DNA of 64,000 nt, from assembly GCA_012520845.1 (NCBI GenBank), contig JAAYNL010000019.1, positions 62,001 through 126,000 of the forward strand. Direction: 5' to 3'. The notes beneath the pieces were generated by a model that searched no databases, was not told the DNA's origin, and saw nothing but the letters and a program-made list of their open reading frames with translations. Both the position numbers and the translations under genes were made by a program. Shown here in pieces: positions 1 to 8,550 of this stretch. The stretch's first letter is position 1. Each line of letters opens with the position of its first letter. The stretch comes from Thermoplasmatales archaeon. GTDB lineage: Archaea > Thermoplasmatota > Thermoplasmata > Methanomassiliicoccales > Methanomethylophilaceae.

Positions 1-1
1 G

Positions 2-703
2 GTGATGGGGTTCACATATTCAAGCATACTGGGTCAATACGGCATCGTTACCAACGCGTTCCTTTTCGGACTGATTCCCGCCGCGGCGATAATCCTTCTG
101 TCCAGATTCGTTGATGCCTCGCCCGCAACGATGATCCTCGCGGGAATCGCGATATCCTACACATTCAATTCGTTCAACACTTTAATTATGATAACCAGTG
201 AGGCGGAAACACTGAAAAGCGTTTATGTTTGGCAAATCGGGACCCTTTCCAGAGCTTCCTGGAACGACTTGCCAACGATGCTGACAGTGACAATCGTAGG
301 CTCCGCGTTCGTTTTGCTTACCACAAGGCAACTGAACCTTCTCATGCTTGGCGAAAAAAGCGCGATAAGCCTGGGACTTGACGCGGGCACGTACAGGATT
401 GTGTGTCTCGCAATCCTTTCCGTCTCCACGGCCGGAATCATCAGCTACACGGGGATAATTGGTTTCGTGGGCTTGGTTTCGCCCCATATCGTAAGGATGT
501 TGATTGGTGCCGACAATAGGTATCTCGCCCCGGCCGCGATGGCCTTCGGTTCGGCTTTACTGATGGTTGCCGACATAATAGGAAGGATTATAGTGCAACC
601 GGCCGAATTGCCGGTGGGCGTCATACTTTCGTTCGTCGGGGCGCCGATATTCCTTTACATCATCATGCGCCAGAAGAAAGGGTACGGGGGTGACCTATAT
701 TGA
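2..703 (+). CDS. FecCD/BtuC-family ABC permease, 5' truncated by window edge
   Basis: C-terminal two thirds of a metal-chelate/cobalamin-type ABC importer permease (FecCD family); the beginning lies before base 1. Several hydrophobic helices are visible, and the family's conserved late segment GIIGFVGLVSPHIVRM is present, followed by the end motif LPVGVILSFVGAPIFLYIIM. The gene ends in TGA, which overlaps the TTG start of the next permease (TTGA). The pair would form a heterodimeric membrane channel. The substrate cannot be read from the sequence; iron-siderophore, heme or corrinoid are the usual options for this family. Confidence 0.9.
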   Translation: MMGFTYSSILGQYGIVTNAFLFGLIPAAAIILLSRFVDASPATMILAGIAISYTFNSFNTLIMITSEAETLKSVYVWQIGTLSRASWNDLPTMLTVTIVGSAFVLLTTRQLNLLMLGEKSAISLGLDAGTYRIVCLAILSVSTAGIISYTGIIGFVGLVSPHIVRMLIGADNRYLAPAAMAFGSALLMVADIIGRIIVQPAELPVGVILSFVGAPIFLYIIMRQKKGYGGDLY

Positions 704-1770
704 GTGATGCCAACACGGATTTCAAAACAGGCTACATGATATACATCTCCAAAAAGGTCCTGTTCATCACATTGTTTTGCATCTTGGCCGCATTGTCAGT
801 GGGATTGGCGCTTTCTTTCGGGAAATACCCGATAGGTTTCCTGGAGTCGTACGAAATATTCTTTGACCACATTCGCGGCAGGGTGCCGGAAGGGGAAATC
901 GCCGTGACGAAAGACATGATCATCTGGGAATTACGGGCCCCCCGTGTGCTGATGGGTTTAATCGCCGGCGCCGGTTTGGCCGCGTGCGGCGTCACGATGC
1001 AAAGCGTCATGAGGAACCCGCTTGCCGATCCATACACCACCGGCGTGTCCTCGGGCGCGTCGCTCGGGGCAATTATATACCTGATTCTCGGCATAAGCCT
1101 TGTACCCACGCTAATCGGTCAGAACGCGGCGATCGCAAACGCGTTCCTGTTGTCTCTCATCCCCGCCGGGTTGATAATCCTCATATCGAGATTCATGAAA
1201 ACCACCCCCGCAATGATGATTTTGATAGGCGTTTCCGTAATGTTCCTATTCAGTGCGATAACGTCGCTGATCATGCTCGTATCCCACCCGGATCAGGTGG
1301 CCGAAGCCTATTCCTGGACCGCGGGCACGTTGGGGCGGGCCACTTGGAGCAACATTCCCATCTCTGCCGGCATAGTCTCCGCTTGCTGCGCCATAATGAT
1401 GGTTTACTCCGGTAAACTCAACCTGCTTTCGTCCGGCGACAAATGCGCCAGAAGCCTGGGGTTGAACCCCGACGGGACCAGGGTCGTCCTTCTGGTGATC
1501 GTTTCTTTCGCTACCGCTTCCATAGTCGCTTTCACCGGCACCATCGGTTTCATAGGCCTCGTGGCGCCACACATGGTAAGGATATTCGTTGGTTCCGACA
1601 ACCGATACCTGATGCCCGCTTCAATGGCGTTCGGTGCCTTCATGCTCACCGCCGCGGACTGCCTCGCCAGGGAAGCCGGTACCGCGGGACTGCCCGTGGG
1701 CGTGGTCACCGCCATGATCGGAGGCCCGCTGTTCCTGTACCTGTTGGTGAGAAAGGGAAAAAGGACGTGA
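700..1770 (+). CDS. FecCD/BtuC-family ABC permease (second of pair)
   Basis: Full-length 356-residue permease of the FecCD family, the usual size. It carries the MRNPLADPYTTGVSSGAS motif around residues 104-122 and the late GTIGFIGLVAPHMVRI segment. The start is TTG, overlapping the TGA of the upstream permease by one codon register (TTGA). A purine-rich Shine-Dalgarno run (GGGGGTG) lies about seven bases before it, so translation is probably coupled. No ATPase follows on this strand; the nearest is the minus-strand ATPase at 3133-3972. Membrane protein, predicted importer channel half; substrate unknown. Confidence 0.93.
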   Translation: MSDANTDFKTGYMIYISKKVLFITLFCILAALSVGLALSFGKYPIGFLESYEIFFDHIRGRVPEGEIAVTKDMIIWELRAPRVLMGLIAGAGLAACGVTMQSVMRNPLADPYTTGVSSGASLGAIIYLILGISLVPTLIGQNAAIANAFLLSLIPAGLIILISRFMKTTPAMMILIGVSVMFLFSAITSLIMLVSHPDQVAEAYSWTAGTLGRATWSNIPISAGIVSACCAIMMVYSGKLNLLSSGDKCARSLGLNPDGTRVVLLVIVSFATASIVAFTGTIGFIGLVAPHMVRIFVGSDNRYLMPASMAFGAFMLTAADCLAREAGTAGLPVGVVTAMIGGPLFLYLLVRKGKRT

Positions 1771-1786
1771 CCGGGAAAGCCCCCGG
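1771..1786. terminator. Short inverted repeat between convergent genes
   Basis: CCGGG (1771-1775) pairs with CCCGG (1782-1786) just after the permease stop and before the convergent binding-protein stop. There is no clear T run, so a termination role is only suggested. Confidence 0.25.
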
Positions 1787-1804
1787 CCACGCCATGGGGT
1801 TTGA

Positions 1805-3055
1805 TCAGGTTGTGACGTCGGCCTTCTTCAGAAGGAAGGTGCCTTTCGTGACATCGTACTCGATGTTGCAGAAATTGTCGATGTATTGCTGATGGATCAC
1901 GTCGCCGTAGTCTCCGCCGAACAGATCGGGATAGATTTCCCCTGCGATGTATGCCACCCTGCATATCATTTGCATCGATCCGTTGACTACGAGCCCCTTG
2001 CCGTTTTCGTAAGCTCTGGTATTCACGACGTACTTGGTGCCATTGGTATAATGGTCCAACCTAGCATTCGCATCATGCAAATCGTAATTCATCGTTCTAG
2101 ACCAAATCATGTACTCGGCTTGGTATTTCTCCTGAAGGATGAATTCGTTGCCTATCTCTATGCGCTGGCTTTTTTCATCGAAATCGGCGAGGTTCTTGCA
2201 ACCTGCGAGATATGACACCTCCGCATAGGATGTGTGTTTACCAGCCACCGCGTTGGAATACCCCATCAACGTGGTTTTCCTGTTCCCCTCCCCGAGGGTA
2301 GCGGTCTTCTCCGCGATGTAGGACAAAATGTCGTCGCACCAACTTACGAAATCGATGGACTTCGCCTCACATTGGAGCATGAAACCAAGGGTTATCGCCC
2401 AACTCAGTTCATTGGCCATGTTTTCGTAACTAACCCTGATGACGTCGATGCCCGCGCCCTCCAGCCTGTCTTCGTCGCTAAGGTATGTGGGATGGTTCAT
2501 GACGACGACGGCATCGACCGAGATCTTCGATATCTCGTCCATGTTCACCTGTTGGGCCTTTCCAACCAAGGGGACGGCGGCCATGTCGGGATACCTGATG
2601 TCATCCCTGATCGTTAGGCCGGTAACCTTCCCGCTCGCACCGATGCACTGTATCTGAGGCGTGCAGCGGTCTATCGGAACCACCTTTTTTATCGGGTAAG
2701 AAAACGATTTGACCACGTCGTCCCCATTCATGTAATAGACTTTGTTTACCTCCTTTTTAGCCATTAGTTTCTGGACCATTTCTTTGTCTTTGACATCGAC
2801 GGCGCCATCCCTATTGGCATCGGCCAGGGGATAGTCTTCAGCATTCGCCTCCCCCGCGATTATCTTGTCGTAGAGAAGCAGGTCCTTGTGGTCGAGACGG
2901 TCATCGTTGTTCACGTTCCCGAATATCCTGAGCCTACCGATTTCACTCTCGAATACCGTGTCCTTTTCGCCGAAGTCGACGAAAACCAATATCGCGCCGA
3001 TGCTGACGACGGCCAGCAAAACGACGACACCAACGGCAATGACTTTTGCGTTCAT
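1805..3055 (-). CDS. Membrane-anchored substrate-binding protein with N-terminal dockerin-like module (SBP1)
   Basis: A 416-residue protein. Residues 1-27 are one hydrophobic segment without a lipobox cysteine, so an uncleaved anchor is likely. Residues about 46-100 hold two calcium-loop repeats of dockerin type (NVNNDDRLDHKD and DANRDGAVDVKD, each followed by a helix). The rest resembles the periplasmic-binding fold that partners FecCD permeases, ending with a YPDLFGGDYGD segment shared with the other three binding proteins here. The start is the ATG at 3055; the longer frame upstream is low-complexity and crosses the promoter. A palindromic operator lies 10 bases upstream. Ligand not known. 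Confidence 0.85.
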   Translation of the reverse strand: MNAKVIAVGVVVLLAVVSIGAILVFVDFGEKDTVFESEIGRLRIFGNVNNDDRLDHKDLLLYDKIIAGEANAEDYPLADANRDGAVDVKDKEMVQKLMAKKEVNKVYYMNGDDVVKSFSYPIKKVVPIDRCTPQIQCIGASGKVTGLTIRDDIRYPDMAAVPLVGKAQQVNMDEISKISVDAVVVMNHPTYLSDEDRLEGAGIDVIRVSYENMANELSWAITLGFMLQCEAKSIDFVSWCDDILSYIAEKTATLGEGNRKTTLMGYSNAVAGKHTSYAEVSYLAGCKNLADFDEKSQRIEIGNEFILQEKYQAEYMIWSRTMNYDLHDANARLDHYTNGTKYVVNTRAYENGKGLVVNGSMQMICRVAYIAGEIYPDLFGGDYGDVIHQQYIDNFCNIEYDVTKGTFLLKKADVTT

Positions 3056-3064
3056 TGTATCGGC

Positions 3065-3080
3065 TGGACATATTATCCAA
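3065..3080 (-). promoter_or_regulatory. Palindromic operator, copy A
   Basis: TGGACATATTATCCAA, ending 10 bases before the SBP1 start. It matches the TGGA-N8-TCCAA pattern found before several transporter units in this window. AT-rich promoter sequence (TTATAA at about 3086) lies next to it. Confidence 0.6.
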
Positions 3081-3132
3081 TTAGTTATAAGTACATTCTG
3101 GAAAATAATTTTTAATTGTCGAATGCAAGAAT

Positions 3133-3972
3133 TCAGGATGCGGCGACGCTGGGAGTGCCAGAGATGCCGATTTCTGGGCTTTCGTCTACGCAATCCGAGG
3201 AATCGCCCAGAGAATCATTGAGTATGACATGCGGCCTGCCGTTGTGCATCACCACGTTGGAATCGACCTTGTAAACAATCCTAATGTTTTCCTCCGTCAA
3301 CACTTCCTCGGGGGTGCCGACGGCAAAAATCGTACCTTCGTGCATGAGTATCATCCTGTCAGAAAATTTCGATGCTATGTTGAGGTCGTGGCTAATCATT
3401 ACTACGAGCATGTCCTTGGCGACGGATAGTTCCTTCAAGAGTTTTGTCACCTCGATTTGGTGCCTAATGTCCAGATTGGCCGTAGGTTCATCAAGAAGCA
3501 ACAACCTGGGTTCCTGAACGATTCCCCTGGCGAGCATCACCTTCTGGTGTTGCCCCGCGCTGAGTTCGTTGAATTGCCTCATGGCAAGATGTTCTATGCG
3601 CAGAAGCTTCAGCGTATCGTACACAATGTCCAAATCCGAATCGAGGGATTTCCATTTATTATGTGGGTGACGACCCATCAAAACGGTGTCGACGACCTTC
3701 AGCGGAAAGGCATCTCCGCCGGAATATGGGACATAGGCGAGTTTCTTCGCCAATTCCTTGAGGGGGATCCCTTTGATGTCCTCGCCGTTTATCATCACTA
3801 CGCCCTCGGTCGGCGTGAGGATTTTGTTCATGCAGTGGATTAACGTGGATTTGCCTACGCCGTTTGGACCGATTATCGAAACGAATTCGTTCCCCTCCAA
3901 ATCAAGGTTTATGTCCTTCAACACAGGCGTGCTGGAATAGGAAAAAGCAACGCCGTTGACGTTGATTCGCAT
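3133..3972 (-). CDS. FecE/BtuD-type ABC importer ATPase
   Basis: Cytoplasmic ATPase of a metal-chelate/cobalamin importer. Walker A GPNGVGKST, signature LSAGQHQK and Walker B LLLLDEP are all present, with the usual switch histidine (MISHDLN). The chosen ATG at 3972 gives 279 residues and lines up with the paralog at 13644. A TTG seven codons earlier (3993) would overlap the operator. It stands between two binding-protein genes with its own operator, so it may serve several of the permease pairs, two of which have no adjacent ATPase. The C-terminal 30 residues are variable. Confidence 0.92.
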   Translation of the reverse strand: MRINVNGVAFSYSSTPVLKDINLDLEGNEFVSIIGPNGVGKSTLIHCMNKILTPTEGVVMINGEDIKGIPLKELAKKLAYVPYSGGDAFPLKVVDTVLMGRHPHNKWKSLDSDLDIVYDTLKLLRIEHLAMRQFNELSAGQHQKVMLARGIVQEPRLLLLDEPTANLDIRHQIEVTKLLKELSVAKDMLVVMISHDLNIASKFSDRMILMHEGTIFAVGTPEEVLTEENIRIVYKVDSNVVMHNGRPHVILNDSLGDSSDCVDESPEIGISGTPSVAAS

Positions 3973-3977
3973 ATTAA

Positions 3978-3993
3978 TGGATATATCATCCAA
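3978..3993 (-). promoter_or_regulatory. Palindromic operator, copy B
   Basis: TGGATATATCATCCAA, six bases before the ATG of the ABC ATPase. Same spacing and half-sites as the other copies. The central AT-rich part may overlap the core promoter. Confidence 0.6.
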
Positions 3994-4064
3994 CTATATC
4001 AACCCACTTGTTCACCCTCACTCCGACTGCTCAAACATGACGAAACGTCCTGGAATCCAACGCG

Positions 4065-5348
4065 TCAAGCCATGACCGACGAGTCTATCACCAATAAATT
4101 CTCGGATGCCAGATAAGAGCCTTTCATATTGTCTTGGAAGTTGTCTATCCAGTATTGACAGATTACGTCCCCGTAACTCTCACCATAAAGTTCCGGATAC
4201 ATGACCTGGGCGGTATACGCCATCCTAACGACGAGCGGCATGTACGAGTTGATTATGGAGTACTTGCCATTTTTATACGCGTTCATTTTCGTGAAATACT
4301 GGCCATTCGAATCCCAGATCTCCGTGAGGTTTGGATTTTTCATGGGGAACTGTTTGTAGTGTATGATAAAATCGGCATCGTATGTATCATTCAGAAGCCA
4401 TTCGTCGCCTATCTCGAACTTTTTGGTGACGACGTCTTCCTTGAACAGGTTGGAGGCGCCGACGTGTTCGGTGACTTCATGATAATCCGATTTTAACCCC
4501 CCAATGGAATTCGACATCGTGACGTTTATGCACGTCACTATTTCTTCCGGCTTTATAGTGCCCGCCTTCGTTTCGATTTCCTTGTAAACGTCGTCACAGA
4601 ACTTGGAATACCTCCCGGCGCGTTCCTCCAGTTCCAGCATATACCCAAGGGTGATGACGGCGCTTACCGAGTCCCTGATGTTGGAGGTCGCCATCCTGAC
4701 CACGTCCACCCCCATACCCCTGATTGTTTCCTCGTTCTTCACGAAGGCTGTGCTGTCCATCGTAAAAACCGCGTTCAGGCCATCGTTCTTGAGTGTGGAA
4801 ATTTTCTCGTCGTCGGCACGCGTTACCGACGAGTCGCTCACCTTAAAAACGGTAGACAAGTCCGAAAACATCGTAGGATCCTTCTCCTCGCCCGTTGTGC
4901 CTATGATTTTGCTCGTCGCCCCGATTGACTGCAATGCGAGAAGCATGTTCGTCCCGACAACGGCACATTTCTTGACAGGGTAATTCAATGATTTTACCCT
5001 CTGTTCCTTGTTGTAGTAGTCGACGTAGAAGATTTTCATCTTCTCCCTGTTTACCATCCTCTTTACCCATTCGACGTCGTTTTCATCGACGACGCCGTCC
5101 TGGTTTGCGTCCGCAAGGGGATACTCCGTTTTCCAGTCCAATCCTTCGGCAATGATTTTCTCCAAGGTAGATACGTCTTCTCCATCCAGGTAATCATCGT
5201 TGTTTGCGTTGCCGAAAACCATCAGCCTGCCCGATCTGTCTAGAGACCTGTATGGCTTCTCACCTTCATTGAAAACGAACAGTACGCCGATTCCTGCCAC
5301 TACCAAAACAACGGCAACTACGATAGCCAGGATTTTTTTATCAATCAT
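4065..5348 (-). CDS. Membrane-anchored substrate-binding protein with dockerin-like module (SBP2)
   Basis: A 427-residue relative of SBP1. Residues 1-26 form a hydrophobic anchor with no lipobox. Residues about 46-100 contain two calcium-loop/helix units (NANNDDYLDGED, DANQDGVVDEND). The remainder has the binding-protein fold, including a YPELYGESYGD segment near the end. It is followed on the same strand, 38 bases before its start codon side, by the permease pair 5387-7788, which reads towards it, so the order of transcription is permease, permease, SBP2. SBP2 also has its own operator copy directly upstream. Substrate unknown; probably the binding component for that permease pair. Confidence 0.85.
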   Translation of the reverse strand: MIDKKILAIVVAVVLVVAGIGVLFVFNEGEKPYRSLDRSGRLMVFGNANNDDYLDGEDVSTLEKIIAEGLDWKTEYPLADANQDGVVDENDVEWVKRMVNREKMKIFYVDYYNKEQRVKSLNYPVKKCAVVGTNMLLALQSIGATSKIIGTTGEEKDPTMFSDLSTVFKVSDSSVTRADDEKISTLKNDGLNAVFTMDSTAFVKNEETIRGMGVDVVRMATSNIRDSVSAVITLGYMLELEERAGRYSKFCDDVYKEIETKAGTIKPEEIVTCINVTMSNSIGGLKSDYHEVTEHVGASNLFKEDVVTKKFEIGDEWLLNDTYDADFIIHYKQFPMKNPNLTEIWDSNGQYFTKMNAYKNGKYSIINSYMPLVVRMAYTAQVMYPELYGESYGDVICQYWIDNFQDNMKGSYLASENLLVIDSSVMA

Positions 5349-5351
5349 AAC

Positions 5352-5367
5352 TGGATTAATAATCCAA
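5352..5367 (-). promoter_or_regulatory. Palindromic operator, copy C
   Basis: TGGATTAATAATCCAA, an almost perfect palindrome three bases before the SBP2 start. An AT-rich TATA-like stretch (TATATAAAATA on the plus strand, about 5370-5380) lies just upstream in the direction of the gene. Confidence 0.65.
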
Positions 5368-5386
5368 TTATATATAAAATAATCTA

Positions 5387-6451
5387 TTAGCCTTTCAAGA
5401 GTTTGTTCTCTTTGATTAACAGATATATGAACAGCGGACCGCCAAACAATGCCGTAATGGTCCCGACGGGCAACCCAGTCGTCCCGACCGATCTTGCAAT
5501 GATGTCACACAACAATAGAAAAACGGCACCGAACGCCATCGAAGCAGGTAAAAGATACCTGTTCTCCGATCCAATGATCCTCCTGACCATATGTGGCACA
5601 GCCAAACCCACGAAGCCTATGGTTCCCGTGAAACTGACAATCGCGGATGTCATAAATGAGATTACGACCAAAAGATAAACCCGCAATGCGTTTATGTTAA
5701 TGCCCAGCGTCGCCGCGAGTTTGTCCCCAGAGGTCGAAACGTTAAGATGCCTCGACACAAGCATAAGCAATGCGGACCCCGATATGACGACGGTGGTTAC
5801 CACTCCTATGTTATCCCAGGTCGCTTTCCCAAGGGTGCCGACGCTCCATATGTACACCTCGGAAAGCGATTCGGGCTTCGCTAATAACTTTATCATGGCG
5901 GTCATCGCGGAAAAAACATACATTATCGCTATACCGGTGAGGATGGTCGTGGTGGCGGTCGTGTTTTTCTTGAAAATGTTCAATGCGACCATCACTGCAG
6001 AAGGGATGAGCGACAGCAGGAAGGCGTTGACTATTATCGCGTTTTGCCCCGTAATGGATGGCAACAGACAAAACCCGTAAACTATGGCAATGGAGGCCCC
6101 GAACGATGCACCGGAGGATACGCCCGTGGTATATGGGTCCGCTAGTGGGTTTTTCAACAAACTCTGCATGGCCGCGCCCGCCACGGATAGCCCGGCACCC
6201 ACAGAGACGGCCATCATGGAACGTGGCAACCTCATCTCCCAGACAACCTCGTCGGCCATCGTGACAACTTTATTTCGACCAAAGAGAATATTGATGAAAA
6301 TCCTGTAAGATTCCGTCACGCTCAATTCGTATTTACCGATTGACAGGGAAACGCAGAGTAGTGCGAATGTCAGGATGCAACACGCCGCGATGAATATCAT
6401 TTTTTTCCGGGTGTATGCGTGATATGATTTTTTGAAAGTAACCCTGCTCAA
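5387..6451 (-). CDS. FecCD/BtuC-family ABC permease (second of pair)
   Basis: A 354-residue importer permease with the LKNPLADPYTTGVSSGAS motif and the late GTIGFVGLAVPHMVRR segment. Start is TTG at 6451, overlapping the TGA of the upstream permease (TTGA), with GAGGG four bases before it. This repeats the arrangement of the pair at 700, suggesting translational coupling. Membrane; forms a channel with the product of 6448-7788. Confidence 0.93.
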   Translation of the reverse strand: MSRVTFKKSYHAYTRKKMIFIAACCILTFALLCVSLSIGKYELSVTESYRIFINILFGRNKVVTMADEVVWEMRLPRSMMAVSVGAGLSVAGAAMQSLLKNPLADPYTTGVSSGASFGASIAIVYGFCLLPSITGQNAIIVNAFLLSLIPSAVMVALNIFKKNTTATTTILTGIAIMYVFSAMTAMIKLLAKPESLSEVYIWSVGTLGKATWDNIGVVTTVVISGSALLMLVSRHLNVSTSGDKLAATLGININALRVYLLVVISFMTSAIVSFTGTIGFVGLAVPHMVRRIIGSENRYLLPASMAFGAVFLLLCDIIARSVGTTGLPVGTITALFGGPLFIYLLIKENKLLKG

Positions 6452-7788
6452 GAAACCCTCTCCCCATACGCTTTTTTCTGCCGTATTATAAAGTACAGGA
6501 ACAGCGGGCCCCCGACGAACGACATTACTATGCCTACCGGAATCTCCCCGCTTGGCACGATTAGCCTGCCTAACAAATCGGCCGACAGCAACATGGCCGC
6601 CCCCAGGGCGATGGACCCGGGGATGGTGAATTTATTATCGGCGCCGATTACCATCCTTACTATATGAGGGGAGACCAACCCCACGAACCCGATGACCCCC
6701 GTAAAGCTCATTATCGACGCGGCCATCAGAGAAACGAGAATCAGACATAGCATTCGATACGTCGCGGCGTCCAGACCGAGACTTTTCGCGCTTTCATCCC
6801 CCAGCATCATCAGGTTCAGTTTCCTTGAGGTGAACATAACCAACGCGGCCCCAATCAACGTCATCACAAGCATTATGCGAACATCAGACCACATGAGGTC
6901 CGTGATGGAACCGATTTGCCAATGGTAGACCTTGTGGATTTCCTCCACGCCCGTGGATACCAGCATCAACGTCGTGAACGAACTGAAAAGGTAGGACATC
7001 GCGACACCCGCCAGAATCACGGTTGCGGTGGTCGATCTCGGCATCCGGGACACGACAGCGACGACCATCGAAGGTATTATGCCAAACAAAAACGCGTTTA
7101 GGATTAGACCGTACTTCCCGACAACGGTCGTCACGGAGAAGCCGAACACCAGAGCCAATGCCGCTCCGAAGCATACACCGGACGAGACCCCCGTGGTGTA
7201 TGGGTCCGCAAGGGGATTCCTCAGCACGCTCTGCATGACCGTTCCGCAGATTGCGAGGGAAGCGCCGGCAATCAGGCCTGCGGCAATCCTCGGCAACCTG
7301 ACGTTCCAAATCACATACCAATCCAACCAATCCAAAGAACCGGGGGGATGCCTTACCCCCCTAATGTGGTTGAAAATAATCTCGTAGGCCTCGAAAAACC
7401 CGATGTCCCTGCTTCCAATCGTACAGCTAATTCCTGTCACCGCCACGCACACAATGACACAGAAAAAAATAAACAGAAGTTTCCTAGCAACGTAGGATTT
7501 GTATTCTCCATGGAATTCGACTGGGTACACCGGTTCTTTTTCCAACCCCTCCAATTTCCTCTTTTTTTCCTCCAGCTCAATGTCCCTTACCATAAAAGCC
7601 GAATAGACGATTACAACAATCGAAATCAGATGGGATATGACGACTATGATTACCGCGCTGTCGTCCTTGAACCCATAAACAGACGCCATAACAACCGTTA
7701 CGACGGCCATCAAAAGAACGACGGTCAGAATCAAAATCGTGAAAAACTTGCCGCGGCCCTCGAATTTCACCGTTTTTCGCACCACCAT
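6448..7788 (-). CDS. FecCD/BtuC-family ABC permease with N-terminal two-helix extension
   Basis: At 446 residues this is about 90 longer than its family. Residues about 15-37 and 45-66 are two extra hydrophobic helices, followed by a charged stretch (EEKKRKLEG) before the normal FecCD part starts near residue 100. The family motif LRNPLADPYTTGVSSG and the GVIGFVGLVSPHIVRM segment are present. First gene of the minus-strand unit 7788-5387, with an operator copy 16 bases upstream of the ATG. The role of the extension is not known. Confidence 0.92.
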   Translation of the reverse strand: MVVRKTVKFEGRGKFFTILILTVVLLMAVVTVVMASVYGFKDDSAVIIVVISHLISIVVIVYSAFMVRDIELEEKKRKLEGLEKEPVYPVEFHGEYKSYVARKLLFIFFCVIVCVAVTGISCTIGSRDIGFFEAYEIIFNHIRGVRHPPGSLDWLDWYVIWNVRLPRIAAGLIAGASLAICGTVMQSVLRNPLADPYTTGVSSGVCFGAALALVFGFSVTTVVGKYGLILNAFLFGIIPSMVVAVVSRMPRSTTATVILAGVAMSYLFSSFTTLMLVSTGVEEIHKVYHWQIGSITDLMWSDVRIMLVMTLIGAALVMFTSRKLNLMMLGDESAKSLGLDAATYRMLCLILVSLMAASIMSFTGVIGFVGLVSPHIVRMVIGADNKFTIPGSIALGAAMLLSADLLGRLIVPSGEIPVGIVMSFVGGPLFLYFIIRQKKAYGERVS

Positions 7789-7803
7789 CCATATTGAGAT
7801 AGA

Positions 7804-7819
7804 TGGAATATATATCCAA
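7804..7819 (-). promoter_or_regulatory. Palindromic operator, copy D
   Basis: TGGAATATATATCCAA, 16 bases before the permease start at 7788, with TATA-like sequence embedded in the centre, so a bound repressor would cover the promoter. Confidence 0.65.
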
Positions 7820-7996
7820 TATTATATCATTATTACTGAATTTTCAATGATGTCGCATTTATGCGTATTACTGTGATTACGGACACGATGCGGAATTTAT
7901 TGCAGATTTCGCCCTACGTCTATTAGCGAGAGAACATAAGGGCGGGCATTTTTGATTGCTCCGTTTCAAGGAACCGTGAAAAAACAAATTGAACAG

Positions 7997-8113
7997 TCAC
8001 TTCTCAATTGCTATCAGCAAATCGCCCATCTGTATCGTGTCGACGGCCCTGCCGCCGAGCATCAGTTTCCGTTCCGGCTCGAAATAGCCGGGGCCGACGT
8101 CGATTTCCCTGCC
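7997..8113 (-). pseudogene. 3'-end fragment of a second valyl-tRNA synthetase gene
   Basis: The 117 bases align without gaps to the 3' end of the intact valS at 14478-14594. I count 11 differences, all near the stop end and all silent; the last 57 bases are identical. The encoded tail (REIDVGPGYFEPERKLML and on to IAIEK) is the same protein. Upstream of 8113 the match stops abruptly and the frame runs into unrelated sequence, so only about 39 codons survive. No function expected. Best explained by a duplication or gene-conversion event followed by deletion. Confidence 0.8.
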
Positions 8114-8518
8114 ATCGACGAAGTCGTTCGAATACGGGTACAGAAGGCTCAAGGATTTGCGCACCGGAGGGGACACTCCGTTGGGCGACGCCCTCGTGAA
8201 ATCCCACGAATACATGACCAGGTACGCGAGGATGAACCCGGGAGAGGATGTTACGTGGTGCTGGTGACCGACGGCAGGGCGAACATCGCCTTAAAGAAGG
8301 GCGAGGACCCGAATTCCGAAGCCGTGGCCATCGCCAGGATGTTGTCCGATTCCTTTTTCAAGTGGATCGTCATCGACACCGAAACGGGGCCACCGACGTT
8401 CGGATGCGCCGCGAACCTTGCCAGGAACCTCGGTGCGACCTATTTCTTGCTGGAAGACCTCGATGCGGACGCGCTGAGGGACAGTGTGGCGTTTGTGACC
8501 GAAAAAACCGTTATTTAA
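8112..8518 (+). pseudogene. 3'-end fragment of a chelatase D (BchD/ChlD-like) gene with a frameshift
   Basis: Reading 8112 onward gives a VWA-domain segment (SFEYGYRRLKDLRTGGDTPL, then KSHEYMTRYARMNPGED) that stops in frame at TGA. Shifting frame near 8250 continues the same domain (YVVLVTDGRANIALKKG to the TAA at 8518). One missing base explains both. It resembles the C-terminal part of the intact BchD at 52454-54472 but is clearly diverged (for instance VTDGRANIA against MSDGRANVS), so it comes from a different paralog. The N-terminal AAA part is gone; its broken end touches the broken end of the valS fragment. Confidence 0.8.
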
Positions 8519-8519
8519 G

Positions 8520-8543
8520 AAAAATACGGGGGCGACGCCCCCG
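8520..8543 (-). terminator. Hairpin plus T run after SBP3
   Basis: On the minus strand CGGGGGC pairs with GCCCCCG (3-base loop) and is followed by TATTTTTCTT, seven bases after the SBP3 stop: a clear terminator-like structure. It lies right at the end of the bchD relic on the other strand. Confidence 0.65.
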
Positions 8544-8550
8544 AATGGGT

